From Halioglobus japonicus (GTDB lineage Bacteria; Pseudomonadota; Gammaproteobacteria; Pseudomonadales; Halieaceae): DNA of 32,039 nucleotides. A program made the translations under genes and the position numbers. The number at the start of each line of letters is the position of its first letter. Positions within the stretch are counted from its first letter, which is position 1. The notes under the pieces are model-generated. The model worked only from the letters and a program-made list of their open reading frames with translations. It did no database searches and had not been told where the DNA came from. The stretch spans positions 250,203-282,241 of the forward strand of contig CACSIL010000050.1 in assembly GCA_902705825.1 (NCBI GenBank), read 5' to 3'. Positions 23,715 through 32,039 of this stretch are shown here, in pieces.

Positions 23715-24055
23715 CCGCTCACGTCTAGTTCCTTCAATCCCGCTGTCGTCCAACGCAACAGATATTCTCGCTATCCCCAACGTTTCCCACAAGCAAACAG
23801 CCTTGGGCATGGTCTGGGTAGCACTTTGTATAGTCTGACACTCTGGAACACTTAGGCGGCTACTTAGTTTGGTAGTGCGAGAGCAGGGCATTTGAAGGAA
23901 ATGATGGTGTGTTCTTCCCAATATCCCGCAAAGCTCTCTAGGACTATGAATTGCTTTGAGAATATTGCTTTCCCGTTATTGCATCCCAATAACTCTTTCA
24001 CTACAATCCCCCACCTTCAAACGGGGCGGATACTACAAGCCTCGGTCTGAATATG
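23715..24055. other. Intergenic region before the tRNA cluster
   Basis: A stretch of 341 nt between the pseudogene tail and tRNA-Thr. No coding or repeat feature is supported. The last 60 bases should hold the tRNA-Thr(TGT) promoter, but no convincing -35/-10 pair stands out. Confidence 0.4.
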
Positions 24056-24131
24056 GCTGGCGTAGCTCAGTAGGTAGAGCAGCTGATTTGTAATCAGCCG
24101 GTCGGGGGTTCGATTCCTCTCGCCAGCTCCA
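24056..24131 (+). tRNA. tRNA-Thr(TGT)
   Basis: A 76-nt tRNA with encoded CCA. Acceptor GCTGGCG/CGCCAGC, anticodon stem GCTGA/TCAGC around TTTGTAA (anticodon TGT), and T-arm GGGGGTTCGATTCCTCT. It is the first gene of the right conserved block. Confidence 0.96.
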
Positions 24132-24268
24132 TTTTCAGGTTCGCGGTCAAGCGCTGGATATATAAGGTAAAAACGACAAATTACGCGCGCTTGAGCAGAT
24201 AGCGGTCCCGTCTGGACTCGCCCAGATTTGAAGTCAATGTAAGTTAATAATTTTATTGGAATATGTGG

Positions 24269-24297
24269 TTGACATTAGGGCGACCCATCTGGACAAT
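24269..24297 (+). promoter_or_regulatory. Promoter for the tRNA-Tyr/Gly/Thr-tuf transcript
   Basis: TTGACA (24269-24274), a 17-nt spacer and GACAAT (24292-24297) lie 13 nt before tRNA-Tyr. An AT-rich UP-element-like stretch (about 24238-24268) precedes the -35 box, as is usual for strong stable-RNA promoters. Confidence 0.6.
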
Positions 24298-24309
24298 ATG
24301 CCGCCTTTC

Positions 24310-24393
24310 GGAGGGGTTCCCGAGTGGCCAAAGGGATCAGACTGTAAATCTGACGCGCGAGCTTCGGTGGTTCGAATCCACCCCCCTCCACCA
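24310..24393 (+). tRNA. tRNA-Tyr(GTA)
   Basis: An 84-nt class II tRNA with encoded CCA. Acceptor GGAGGGG/CCCCTCC, anticodon loop CTGTAAA with GTA, a long variable arm and T-loop GGTTCGAATCC. Part of the conserved Tyr-Gly-Thr-tuf order. Confidence 0.96.
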
Positions 24394-24575
24394 TGATTGA
24401 TTGAGCCGAAGTGGTGTGCTGTTCGGGAGCCGGGTACAGGGAGTTAGTTACTGCTTCCCTGGGGACACACTGCATGGTTGATGTTACTGCCATGTGGGTT
24501 GGAGGTGTTTGCCGGACCAGTCTGCCGCACGAAGCTATTGAGTGATGGTTTTGAGTGAAATAGTAGCGGGATAGT

Positions 24576-24649
24576 GCGGGTATAGTTCAGTGGTAGAACG
24601 TCAGCCTTCCAAGCTGAATATGCGGGTTCGATTCCCGCTACCCGCTCCA
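24576..24649 (+). tRNA. tRNA-Gly(TCC)
   Basis: A 74-nt tRNA with encoded CCA. Acceptor GCGGGTA/TACCCGC, anticodon stem TCAGC/GCTGA around CTTCCAA (anticodon TCC). Confidence 0.96.
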
Positions 24650-24665
24650 AAGTTGGGAAGGATGC

Positions 24666-24741
<76 letters not shown>

Positions 24742-24837
24742 CTTTTGGCCTAACTGTTTTGTGTAATTAGCTGGTTTAATTTTTTTGATTGATGTGGCCC
24801 AAGGGCTGTATCGGGTGTTTGATAGGAGACCGTCGTA

Positions 24838-26061
24838 ATGTCAAAAGAGTCATTTGAACGAAATAAGCCCCACGTAAACGTAGGAACAATTGGCCACGTT
24901 GACCATGGTAAGACGACGCTTACGGCGGCTCTTACCCGTGTTTGCTCTGAAGTATGGGGTGGAGAGATGGTCGCATTCGACGGCATCGATAACGCTCCTG
25001 AAGAGAAAGCGCGTGGTATAACCATCGCCACGTCACACGTTGAGTACGAGTCACCGACTCGTCACTACGCTCACGTTGATTGCCCAGGACACGCGGATTA
25101 TGTGAAAAACATGATTACCGGTGCTGCGCAGATGGACGGCGCGATCCTGGTATGTGGCGCAACTGACGGCCCTATGCCGCAGACGCGTGAGCACATCCTG
25201 CTGTCTCGTCAGGTAGGTGTACCCTACATCGTGGTTTTCCTGAACAAGGCTGACCTGCTGGCGGACGATTGCGGCGGCGCTGATTCTGAAGAATATGCGG
25301 AAATGAAAGAACTGGTAGAAATGGAGCTGCGCGAGCTGCTGGACCAGTACGAATTCCCGGGTGACGATACGCCTATCATCTGTGGTTCTGCGCTGATGGC
25401 GCTGAACGGCGAAGATGAGCACGAGCTGGGTACAACTGCTGTTAAAACGCTGGTAGAAACACTGGATGCCTACATCCCTGAGCCAGAGCGTGCTATTGAT
25501 CAGCCCTTCCTGATGCCAGTAGAGGATGTGTTCTCTATCTCTGGTCGCGGCACGGTAGTTACCGGTCGTGTTGAGCGTGGTATCGTGAAAGTGGGTGAGG
25601 AAATCGAGATTATCGGTATCCGCGACACGCAGAAAACCACCTGTACAGGTGTTGAGATGTTCCGCAAGCTGCTGGATGAAGGCCGAGCGGGTGAGAACGT
25701 GGGCGTACTGCTGCGCGGCACCAAGCGTGAAGACGTCGAGCGTGGACAGGTACTGGCTAAGCCGGGCTCTGTAACACCGCACACCAAGTTTGAAGCTGAG
25801 GTGTACATTCTGTCCAAGGACGAAGGTGGTCGTCACACGCCTTTCTTCAAGGGTTACCGCCCACAGTTTTACTTCCGAACTACGGACGTGACTGGCGCGT
25901 GTGAACTGCCTGAAGGCGTTGAGATGGTAATGCCGGGTGACAATGTGCAGATGGTTGCGACATTGATTGCACCGATTGCGATGGAAGATGGTCTGCGTTT
26001 TGCGATTCGCGAGGGTGGCCGTACAGTTGGCGCCGGCGTGGTAGCTAAGATCATCGAGTAA
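24838..26061 (+). CDS. tuf: Elongation factor Tu
   Basis: Delivers aminoacyl-tRNA to the ribosome as a GTP complex. G motifs are GHVDHGKT (19-26), the switch I region [13 protein letters not shown] (58-70), DCPGH (81-85) and NKAD (136-139). Domains 2 and 3 are intact through [14 protein letters not shown] at the end. It has 407 residues against 394 in E. coli. About ten extra residues follow NKAD ([18 protein letters not shown] region, 140-157) and about three more lie near [10 protein letters not shown]. That longer loop is familiar from Halieaceae-type EF-Tu. A tRNA cluster precedes it and tRNA-Trp follows, the usual tufB context. Confidence 0.98.
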   Translation: MSKESFERNKPHVNVGTIGHVDHGKTTLTAALTRVCSEVWGGEMVAFDGIDNAPEEKARGITIATSHVEYESPTRHYAHVDCPGHADYVKNMITGAAQMDGAILVCGATDGPMPQTREHILLSRQVGVPYIVVFLNKADLLADDCGGADSEEYAEMKELVEMELRELLDQYEFPGDDTPIICGSALMALNGEDEHELGTTAVKTLVETLDAYIPEPERAIDQPFLMPVEDVFSISGRGTVVTGRVERGIVKVGEEIEIIGIRDTQKTTCTGVEMFRKLLDEGRAGENVGVLLRGTKREDVERGQVLAKPGSVTPHTKFEAEVYILSKDEGGRHTPFFKGYRPQFYFRTTDVTGACELPEGVEMVMPGDNVQMVATLIAPIAMEDGLRFAIREGGRTVGAGVVAKIIE

Positions 26062-26126
26062 AGAAAGACCGGAGGCAGGCGCCACCACCCTCGGGTTGTG
26101 GTATCTGTCACCATCCGGGACGCCAG

Positions 26127-26154
26127 GCCGAGCCGCTTGAATAAGCAGTTCGGC
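26127..26154 (+). terminator. Hairpin between tuf and tRNA-Trp
   Basis: GCCGAGCCGCTT pairs with AAGCAGTTCGGC around a GAAT loop: 12 base steps with one mismatch and one G-T pair. It is followed by TTCGTTGTC, not a clean T run. It is either a leaky terminator for tuf or a processing signal for the tRNA-Trp precursor. Confidence 0.5.
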
Positions 26155-26177
26155 TTCGTTGTCTCAGTGTGAGGTTT

Positions 26178-26253
<76 letters not shown>

Positions 26254-26309
26254 TTTATTGGCGGGGGCCGCGCCTGGTTGGCGCAGTCTAATGTAACAAG
26301 GTTAATTTG

Positions 26310-26672
26310 ATGAGTGTGGAAACAACTGCGAGCAGATTTGACGCGGTCAAATGGACTGTCGTGTTTGCGCTGTTGGCGGTGGCTATAGTTGGCAACAGTT
26401 ATTACAGCGATGAGTCTCTGCTGTATAGAGTGCTGGGTATTCTTGCAATCTCGGGGGTGGCAGGTCTGCTGGCCCTGCAGACGGCCAAGGGTGCTGCTTT
26501 CTGGGCGCTGGTTAAAGGCTCTCGAACCGAAATACGCAAGGTTGTTTGGCCCACGCGTCAGGAAACTATCCAGACCACAATGATTGTGGTCGGGTTCGTT
26601 CTGCTGGTGGCGTTGCTGTTGTGGGGGTTGGATTCAATCCTGGGTTGGCTGGTGTCGCTTGCAATTGTTTAA
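26310..26672 (+). CDS. secE: Preprotein translocase subunit SecE
   Basis: A 120-residue inner-membrane subunit of SecYEG with three hydrophobic helices (about 15-32, 40-57, 91-118), the three-helix form of gammaproteobacteria. The conserved cytosolic amphipathic stretch SRTEIRKVVWPTRQETIQTT precedes the last helix. I chose the ATG at 26310 over the adjacent TTG at 26307; AAGG lies 8 nt upstream. It is 21 nt ahead of nusG, with which it is co-transcribed in most bacteria. Confidence 0.96.
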   Translation: MSVETTASRFDAVKWTVVFALLAVAIVGNSYYSDESLLYRVLGILAISGVAGLLALQTAKGAAFWALVKGSRTEIRKVVWPTRQETIQTTMIVVGFVLLVALLLWGLDSILGWLVSLAIV

Positions 26673-26693
26673 CAGACAAAAAAGGGTTAATTG

Positions 26694-27227
26694 ATGGCAA
26701 TGCGTTGGTACGTCATTCATGCCTATTCAGGGTATGAAAAGAAAGTTGCTACTGCCCTGAAGGAGCGCATTGAGCTGCATAAAATGCAGGATCGATTTGG
26801 CGATGTGCTGGTGCCGACCGAAGAGGTCGTCGAAATGCGCGGCGGTCAGAAACGGCGCAGTGAGCGAAAGTTTTTCCCAGGCTATGTTCTGGTACAGATG
26901 GAGCTCGGTGATGACACCTGGCACCTGGTGAAAGAAACTCCGCGTGTGCTGGGCTTTATAGGCGGCAAGGCCGATGCGCCAGCGCCTATTACAGATAAAG
27001 AAGCGGCGGCGATATTACAGCGTGTTGAAGATGGTGTTGAAGCGCCGCGTCCCAAGACGCTGTTCGAGCCCGGCGAGATGGTGCGGGTTGTCGATGGTCC
27101 TTTCAACGATTTCAATGGTGTCGTTGAAGATGTTAATTACGAAAAGAGTCGCCTGAACGTGGCGGTGTTGATTTTCGGACGTTCCACTCCGGTGGAGCTG
27201 GAATTCAGTCAGGTAGAAAAGGCCTGA
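26694..27227 (+). CDS. nusG: Transcription termination/antitermination factor NusG
   Basis: A 177-residue elongation factor that binds RNA polymerase through its NGN domain and Rho or ribosomal S10 through its KOW domain. It starts [20 protein letters not shown] (the NGN signature, from residue 3). It continues with [13 protein letters not shown] and [10 protein letters not shown], and the KOW domain opens [19 protein letters not shown] near 122. The ATG at 26694 is preferred to a TTG one codon earlier; AAAGGG lies 8-9 nt upstream. Confidence 0.97.
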   Translation: MAMRWYVIHAYSGYEKKVATALKERIELHKMQDRFGDVLVPTEEVVEMRGGQKRRSERKFFPGYVLVQMELGDDTWHLVKETPRVLGFIGGKADAPAPITDKEAAAILQRVEDGVEAPRPKTLFEPGEMVRVVDGPFNDFNGVVEDVNYEKSRLNVAVLIFGRSTPVELEFSQVEKA

Positions 27228-27360
27228 TTGAATAACGGATTGAGGTGAACCTGTTCAGGTAAACTTCATTCCATACACACACTGGCAGCATCGCTGCTTT
27301 TATGGGGAGCCTCAGTAGGCCAGCGCGGTCGAAACGGCGTTTGTACCCGGGAGAAAAAAT

Positions 27361-27795
27361 ATGGCTAAGAAAGTCCAGGCTTATATAAAGCTGCAGGTAA
27401 AAGCGGGTCAGGCTAATCCCAGTCCGCCAGTTGGGCCGGCATTGGGTCAGCACGGCGTAAACATCATGGAATTCTGCAAGGCATTCAACGCCGAAACGCA
27501 GAGCGTGGAGCCCGGTTTGCCAATTCCGGTAGTTATCACGGTTTACGCTGATCGTTCTTTTACGTTTATCACCAAGACGCCACCAGCTGCAGTGTTGCTG
27601 CTGAAGGCCGCCAAAATCAAAAAGGGTTCAGGTACTCCGAACACCAATAAGGTTGGCAAGGTAACTCGCGCCCAATTGGAAGAGGTCGCTACGATAAAAT
27701 GGCCTGACCTGACCGCGGCCGATATGGACGCCGCTGTACGCACTATTGCCGGCAGCGCCCGCTCTGCTGGTATCGAAGTAGAAGGGGTGAACTAA
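27361..27795 (+). CDS. rplK: 50S ribosomal protein L11
   Basis: A 144-residue protein that binds the 23S GTPase-associated centre. The N-terminal domain reads [20 protein letters not shown] and [17 protein letters not shown]; its proline pair is at the thiostrepton-site hinge. The C-terminal RNA-binding domain ends [27 protein letters not shown] precedes the ATG. The 133-nt leader from nusG is where L1 autogenous control acts in E. coli; I can see GGGAGCC and small pairing stretches there but cannot fix the site. Confidence 0.97.
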   Translation: MAKKVQAYIKLQVKAGQANPSPPVGPALGQHGVNIMEFCKAFNAETQSVEPGLPIPVVITVYADRSFTFITKTPPAAVLLLKAAKIKKGSGTPNTNKVGKVTRAQLEEVATIKWPDLTAADMDAAVRTIAGSARSAGIEVEGVN

Positions 27796-27796
27796 G

Positions 27797-28492
27797 ATGG
27801 CTAAGTTATCCAAGCGCGTACGAGTCTTTAAAGAGAAGGTTGATCCCCAGAAAGCCTACCCGCTCGAAGACGCAGTAAATCTGTTGAAAGAATTTTCAAC
27901 CGTGAAATTTAACGAAACGGTAGAGGTGGCTGTCAATCTCGGGATTGATGCGCGTAAATCTGACCAGGCCGTACGCGGTGCAACAACTCTGCCATTCGGA
28001 ACAGGCTCCGACGTTCGCGTTGCGGTGTTTACTCAGGGCGAAAGCGCTGAAAAGGCCACTGCTGCAGGCGCTGATCTGGTGGGTATGGAAGATCTGGCCG
28101 AGCAAATCAAAGGCGGCATGATGGACTTTGACGTGGTGATTGCCTCCCCGGATGCAATGCGAGTCGTTGGTCAGCTTGGCCAGGTGCTCGGTCCTCGCGG
28201 CCTGATGCCAAACCCCAAGACGGGTACTGTAACACCCGACGTAGAAACCGCAGTGAAGAACGCCAAAGCGGGTCAGGTGCGTTACCGCACAGACAAGAAC
28301 GGCATCGTTCACGGTGGTATTGGCAAGATCAGCTTTGAGCTGGACGCGATCAAGGGCAACCTCGAAGCGTTGTTGGCAGATTTGAGAAAGGCCAAGCCAG
28401 TTGCCGCCAAAGGTGTTTATCTTAAGAAAATTAGCCTGAGCACGACTATGGGCCCAGGTATCACAATCGACCAAGGGTCGGTAGCAGATTGA
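27797..28492 (+). CDS. rplA: 50S ribosomal protein L1
   Basis: A 231-residue ribosomal protein of the L1 stalk, which helps move deacylated tRNA from the ribosome and represses its own operon in E. coli. It is recognised by [20 protein letters not shown] near 39, [10 protein letters not shown], the conserved [18 protein letters not shown] loop near 130, and [16 protein letters not shown]. It starts 1 nt after the rplK stop codon, so translation is coupled. Confidence 0.97.
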   Translation: MAKLSKRVRVFKEKVDPQKAYPLEDAVNLLKEFSTVKFNETVEVAVNLGIDARKSDQAVRGATTLPFGTGSDVRVAVFTQGESAEKATAAGADLVGMEDLAEQIKGGMMDFDVVIASPDAMRVVGQLGQVLGPRGLMPNPKTGTVTPDVETAVKNAKAGQVRYRTDKNGIVHGGIGKISFELDAIKGNLEALLADLRKAKPVAAKGVYLKKISLSTTMGPGITIDQGSVAD

Positions 28493-28859
28493 TCGGGTCG
28501 CCCTCACGAGGGGCGGCTTCTCAATTACCTCCAGGGAAGGGGGTGTTGTAGGCCAGTAAGAGCACCCTCGGGTGCGTTCTGGTCCACTTTGAGGTCTTTG
28601 GATAAGGCATCGGGCGATCAGCCCATATAGCTGAGTACTAAAGGCCATCAAAGACCGTAGGTGCCAAATTCGATGCGGTTTGTCGGAGGCGGTTTAATCG
28701 CGGTGTGCTTATAAGGCGCGCCAAAGCCTACGCAGATGGTGAATGAGTTCACCAGGCAAAGCGGTGTCGGTATAGGTTTGTCGATACTTAACTGTACTGT
28801 TTGACCTGATAGGTTTCATAGGTCGGTAGTACAAACTTAGCAATCCAGGAGTAACTCCA
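28493..28859 (+). promoter_or_regulatory. rplJ leader (candidate L10 autoregulatory leader)
   Basis: A gap of 367 nt between rplA and rplJ, where in other bacteria the L10-(L7/L12)4 complex binds its own mRNA. Visible structures are GCACC/GGTGC with a CTCG loop (28562-28575), a perfect GGTGAA/TTCACC hairpin with a TGAG loop (28738-28753) and a pair GACCT/AGGTC near 28802-28823. The segment AGGCAAAGCGGTGTCGGT follows the second hairpin. No gene is present. Assignment to the L10 leader is from position and structure only. Confidence 0.55.
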
Positions 28860-29390
28860 GTGGCAATAGGACTCGAAGACAAGAAAGCGATCGTAGCTGA
28901 AGTTAACGAGACAGCCACCAGTGCACTGTCCCTGGTTATCGCCGATTCTCGCGGTGTAACTGTGGATGGGATGACAGTCTTGCGTAAAACGGCGCGCGAA
29001 AATGAGGTGACTATCCGTGTAGTGCGGAACACCTTGGCAAAGCGCGCCCTGGAAGGAACTGACTACGAGTGCGTTACCGACTCGTTAGCCGGCCCCTCCC
29101 TGTTTGGATTCTCTATGCAGGATCCAGGCGCAGCGGCTCGACTCTTCAAAGACTTCGCCAAACAAAACGAAGCATTTGAAATTAAAGCATTGGCGGTAAG
29201 CGGCCAGATGCTGGGTGCAGATCAATTGGATGTACTCGCCAAGTTGCCCACGCGTGATCAGGCACTCTCGATGTTGATGAGTGTTATGAAGGCGCCGGCG
29301 ACCAAGTTGGTTCAAACAATGAATGAAGTACCTGGAAAACTGGTTCGCACGCTCGCAGCAGTACGCGATCAGAAAGAGGCAGCGGCGTAA
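28860..29390 (+). CDS. rplJ: 50S ribosomal protein L10
   Basis: A 176-residue anchor protein of the L7/L12 stalk. The N-terminal RNA-binding domain has [20 protein letters not shown] and [14 protein letters not shown]; the C-terminal helix that carries the L7/L12 dimers spans about 140-170. The start codon is GTG (28860), with AGGAG about 8 nt upstream; no ATG gives the family N-terminus. It forms an operon with rplL and rpoB. Confidence 0.97.
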   Translation: MAIGLEDKKAIVAEVNETATSALSLVIADSRGVTVDGMTVLRKTARENEVTIRVVRNTLAKRALEGTDYECVTDSLAGPSLFGFSMQDPGAAARLFKDFAKQNEAFEIKALAVSGQMLGADQLDVLAKLPTRDQALSMLMSVMKAPATKLVQTMNEVPGKLVRTLAAVRDQKEAAA

Positions 29391-29435
29391 GCCTCTGTCG
29401 TGAATATCTAATCAGCTATATAGGAGATATGAGTC

Positions 29436-29819
29436 ATGGCTCTGTCTAAAGACGATATATTAGAAGCAATTGCAGAAATGAGCGTAATGGACATCGTGTC
29501 CCTCATCGAAGCAATGGAAGAAAAGTTTGGTGTAACTGCCGCTGCTGCTGTAGCTGCCGCACCCGCCGCTGCTGGCGGTGGTGATGCAGGTGCTGCTGCC
29601 GAAGAGCAGACTGAATTTGACGTTATCCTTACCGCAGCCGGTGAGAAGAAAGTAAACGTCATCAAGGTTGTTCGCGCAGTAACATCTTTGGGTCTGAAAG
29701 AAGCTAAAGGTCTGGTTGACGGCGCTCCTTCTCCCATTAAAGAAGGTGTTCCCAAGGCGGAAGCTGAAGACATCAAAAAGCAGCTTGAAGAAGCTGGTGG
29801 TAGCGCTGAACTCAAGTAA
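29436..29819 (+). CDS. rplL: 50S ribosomal protein L7/L12
   Basis: A 127-residue stalk protein that recruits translation GTPases. N-terminal dimerisation domain (1-33), an alanine- and glycine-rich hinge (34-57), and the C-terminal domain with [20 protein letters not shown] and [25 protein letters not shown] lies upstream of the ATG. Length is slightly above E. coli's 121 owing to the hinge. Confidence 0.98.
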   Translation: MALSKDDILEAIAEMSVMDIVSLIEAMEEKFGVTAAAAVAAAPAAAGGGDAGAAAEEQTEFDVILTAAGEKKVNVIKVVRAVTSLGLKEAKGLVDGAPSPIKEGVPKAEAEDIKKQLEEAGGSAELK

Positions 29820-29853
29820 GTTTGGCACAAGTCCGGTTTCGGCCGGATAGGTC

Positions 29854-29886
29854 AAGGCTGGTGGGCAATTTGCCTGCCGGCCTTTT
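29854..29886 (+). terminator. rplL-rpoB attenuator-like terminator
   Basis: A 13-pair hairpin: AAGGCTGGTGGGC (29854-29866) and GCCTGCCGGCCTT (29872-29884) pair throughout, including three G-T pairs, around AATTT. The T tract is TTTT (29883-29886). In E. coli a partial terminator in the same spacer lowers rpoBC expression relative to rplJL; this hairpin is in the right place to do so. Confidence 0.75.
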
Positions 29887-29945
29887 CCCGCTTCAAGAAA
29901 AGAGATTTTGTCAGGGCTGGTGCGCTCGCTGCAACCGCCTTATTT

Positions 29946-29984
29946 TAGCCCTTTTAGGGCTAGTTGATTGCCTCAACGGCAATC
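29946..29984 (+). promoter_or_regulatory. Two tandem hairpins in the rpoB leader
   Basis: TAGCCCT (29946-29952) pairs with AGGGCTA (29956-29962). GATTGCC (29966-29972) pairs with GGCAATC (29978-29984) around TCAAC. Both stems are perfect. They may be RNase III or other processing sites, or may insulate the rpoB ribosome-binding site at about 30002-30006. Confidence 0.45.
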
Positions 29985-30011
29985 GAACGCTAATCACGCT
30001 GGGGAGTACTG

Positions 30012-32039
30012 ATGGCATACTCGTACACTGAGAAAAAACGTATCCGTAAAGATTTCGGCGAACTGCCGAGAGTTATGGATGTACCTTACCTGCTCGCGAT
30101 CCAAATGGATTCCTACCGGAAGTTTACCCAGCAGGGTACGCCATTGGACGAGCGTGGCGACTACGGCCTGCATGCCGCCTTCAAGTCTGTATTCCCGATT
30201 GTCAGCTACAGCGGTAATGCCGCGCTGGAGTACGTTGACTACAAACTGGGTAAGCCCATCTTTGATGTCAATGAGTGCCAGTTACGCGGTGTGACATATT
30301 CCTGTTCCCTGCGCGTAAAGGTCCGTTTGATCATTTACGACAAAGAGTCCTCCAACAAGACAATCAAGGACATAAAAGAGCAGGAAGTGTATATGGGGGA
30401 AATCCCCCTGATGACCGACAACGGTACCTTCGTTATCAATGGTACTGAGCGCGTTATCGTATCCCAGCTGCACCGTTCCCCAGGTGTATTTTTTGATCAC
30501 GACAAGGGCAAGACACACTCATCGGGCAAGCTGCTGTATTCAGCCCGTGTGATTCCCTACCGTGGTTCATGGCTGGACTTTGAATTCGATCCCAAAGATA
30601 TGGTGTTCGTCCGTATCGATCGTCGCCGCAAGCTCCCCGCTACTATTTTGCTGCGCGCCCTGGGCTATGAAGCCGAAGAAATCCTCGGCATGTTCTACGA
30701 TACCAATACCTTCCATGTTGCTAAGGACGGTAGCTACACAATGACGCTGATCCCAGAGCGTCTGCGTGGTGACGTCGCGACATTTGACATCAAGGCCGGC
30801 AAAAAGCTCGTGGTGGAGCAGGGTCGTCGTATTACGGCTCGCCATATTCGTGAACTCGAAGAGGCAAATGTCACAGAACTGGAGATTCCTGCAGACTATC
30901 TGTATGGCCGTTCCCTGGCAAAAGACGTGGTAGACACGAAGACTGGTGAAGTCATCGTCGAGTGCAACAGCGAACTGAATGAAGAGATTCTCGAGAAGCT
31001 GACCGAGGTTAAGGTCAAGACGATCGAGACTATCTACACCAATGAGTTGGACTGCGGTCCTTTCATCTCCGACACTCTGCGTCAGGATTCCACCCGTAAT
31101 GAACTGGAAGCACTGGTAGAAATCTATCGCATGATGCGTCCCGGCGAGCCGCCCACCAAGGAATCTGCCGAGAACCTGTTCCAGAACCTGTTCTTCTCTG
31201 CAGACCGTTACGATCTGTCTGCCGTTGGCCGCATGAAGTTCAATCGCAGGCTCGGCCGTGAAGAAGTCGTCGGCAGCGGTGTGCTCGATCGCGAGGATAT
31301 CGTGGAAGTGCTGCGAACTCTGGTCGGCATCCGTAACGGTAAAGGGATGGTGGATGATATTGACCATCTCGGTAACCGCCGTGTGCGCAGTGTTGGCGAA
31401 ATGGCTGAAAACCAGTTCCGTGTGGGCCTGGTGCGTGTCGAGCGAGCGGTGAAAGAACGCTTGTCGATGGCAGAAAGCGAAGGCCTGATGCCGCAGGATT
31501 TGATCAACGCCAAGCCGGTATCGGCAGCGGTCAAAGAGTTCTTCGGTTCCAGCCAGCTGTCCCAGTTCATGGATCAAAACAACCCGTTGTCGGAAGTGAC
31601 ACACAAACGCCGTGTATCGGCGCTTGGGCCGGGCGGTTTGACACGTGAGCGTGCGGGCTTCGAAGTGCGCGACGTACACCCCACGCACTACGGTCGTGTC
31701 TGCCCTATTGAAACGCCGGAGGGTCCAAACATCGGGCTGATCAATTCACTGGCAACTTACGCGCGCACCAACGACTACGGCTTTTTGGAAAGCCCCTATC
31801 GCAAGGTGGTCGACGGTAAAGTGACCGATGACATTGAGTATTTATCTGCGATTAACGAGGCGGAGCATGTTATTGCACAGGCCTCGGCGACACTCGACAA
31901 GAATATGCAGTTTGTCGATGACCTGATTCCCGTTCGTCACATGAACGAATTCACTGTCATGCCGCCAGAGCGCGTGGATTACATGGATGTGTCACCCAAG
32001 CAGGTGGTCTCTGTGGCCGCGGCGCTGATTCCGTTCCTG
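30012..32039 (+). CDS. rpoB: RNA polymerase beta subunit RpoB (3' end outside window)
   Basis: The first 676 codons of rpoB; the gene runs off the right edge. It begins [16 protein letters not shown]. Conserved beta blocks are visible, including [20 protein letters not shown] and [20 protein letters not shown]. The rifampicin-resistance region [16 protein letters not shown] begins at codon 513. Q518, D521, H531 and S536 (equivalent to E. coli Q513, D516, H526, S531) are all the sensitive type. GGGGAG precedes the ATG by 7 nt. It is downstream of the rplL-rpoB attenuator. Confidence 0.98.
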   Translation, partial: MAYSYTEKKRIRKDFGELPRVMDVPYLLAIQMDSYRKFTQQGTPLDERGDYGLHAAFKSVFPIVSYSGNAALEYVDYKLGKPIFDVNECQLRGVTYSCSLRVKVRLIIYDKESSNKTIKDIKEQEVYMGEIPLMTDNGTFVINGTERVIVSQLHRSPGVFFDHDKGKTHSSGKLLYSARVIPYRGSWLDFEFDPKDMVFVRIDRRRKLPATILLRALGYEAEEILGMFYDTNTFHVAKDGSYTMTLIPERLRGDVATFDIKAGKKLVVEQGRRITARHIRELEEANVTELEIPADYLYGRSLAKDVVDTKTGEVIVECNSELNEEILEKLTEVKVKTIETIYTNELDCGPFISDTLRQDSTRNELEALVEIYRMMRPGEPPTKESAENLFQNLFFSADRYDLSAVGRMKFNRRLGREEVVGSGVLDREDIVEVLRTLVGIRNGKGMVDDIDHLGNRRVRSVGEMAENQFRVGLVRVERAVKERLSMAESEGLMPQDLINAKPVSAAVKEFFGSSQLSQFMDQNNPLSEVTHKRRVSALGPGGLTRERAGFEVRDVHPTHYGRVCPIETPEGPNIGLINSLATYARTNDYGFLESPYRKVVDGKVTDDIEYLSAINEAEHVIAQASATLDKNMQFVDDLIPVRHMNEFTVMPPERVDYMDVSPKQVVSVAAALIPFL

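Noticed and set aside
9864..24131. A tRNA-targeted integrative element between the two tRNA genes
   Set aside because: I looked for an integrase gene and for a copy of the tRNA-Leu 3' end at the right side. Neither is present, so a classical integrative element is not supported; a rearrangement or old insertion remains possible.
25051..26088. A 345-codon open frame on the minus strand opposite tuf
   Set aside because: It is the mirror of highly biased EF-Tu codons, has no ribosome-binding site and no domain pattern, and the plus-strand tuf gene is unmistakable.
30567..31688. A 373-codon open frame on the minus strand within rpoB
   Set aside because: rpoB is clear on the plus strand over its whole length; the opposite frame has only a codon-bias shadow translation.

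Overview
The window reads as chromosomal DNA of a free-living, probably marine gammaproteobacterium. The order rlmE-ftsH-folP-glmM-tpiA-secG-tRNA-Leu and the block tRNA-Tyr/Gly/Thr-tuf-tRNA-Trp-secE-nusG-rplKAJL-rpoB are both classic gammaproteobacterial arrangements. The 407-residue EF-Tu carries an insertion after its NKAD motif, and several secreted proteins end in PEP-CTERM-type sorting signals. Both points fit the Halieaceae/OM60-NOR5 group. That placement is inference; no 16S gene is present.

Left core block (1-10,010): the first codons of a crotonase-family gene lie on the minus strand. Next comes a Fur-box-controlled feoAB ferrous-iron uptake operon. A minus-strand pair follows (an unknown small protein and the YhbY-type ribosome assembly factor), divergent from rlmE. 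ftsH has its own sigma-32-like promoter. folP and glmM overlap, and after a terminator come tpiA, secG, tRNA-Leu(GAG) and a second terminator.

Accessory block (about 10,010-24,050): this replaces the rimP-nusA-infB operon that usually follows secG-tRNA-Leu. It holds an envelope and secretion-flavoured set. There are four intact PEP-CTERM-like secreted proteins and one decayed copy, and two convergent OafA-type acyltransferases with C-terminal SGNH domains. There are also two lipoproteins (one a phosphodiesterase-lectin fusion), a DUF2789 protein, and a divergent LysR/SDR pair. Three copies of a palindromic REP-like element of about 51 bp lie among three paralogous secreted-protein genes that share a CPxGxC domain. 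No integrase, transposase or exosortase is visible.

Right core block (24,056-32,039): tRNA-Thr(TGT) is followed by tRNA-Tyr, tRNA-Gly and tRNA-Thr(GGT), then tuf, tRNA-Trp, secE, nusG, the L11/L1 and L10/L7-L12 ribosomal genes, and the first 676 codons of rpoB. A long rplJ leader and a hairpin-rich rplL-rpoB spacer match the places where autogenous control and attenuation are known in E. coli.

The most unusual part is 20,600-23,720. A small secreted-protein family has been duplicated there alongside mobile-looking palindromes, and one copy is now a pseudogene.
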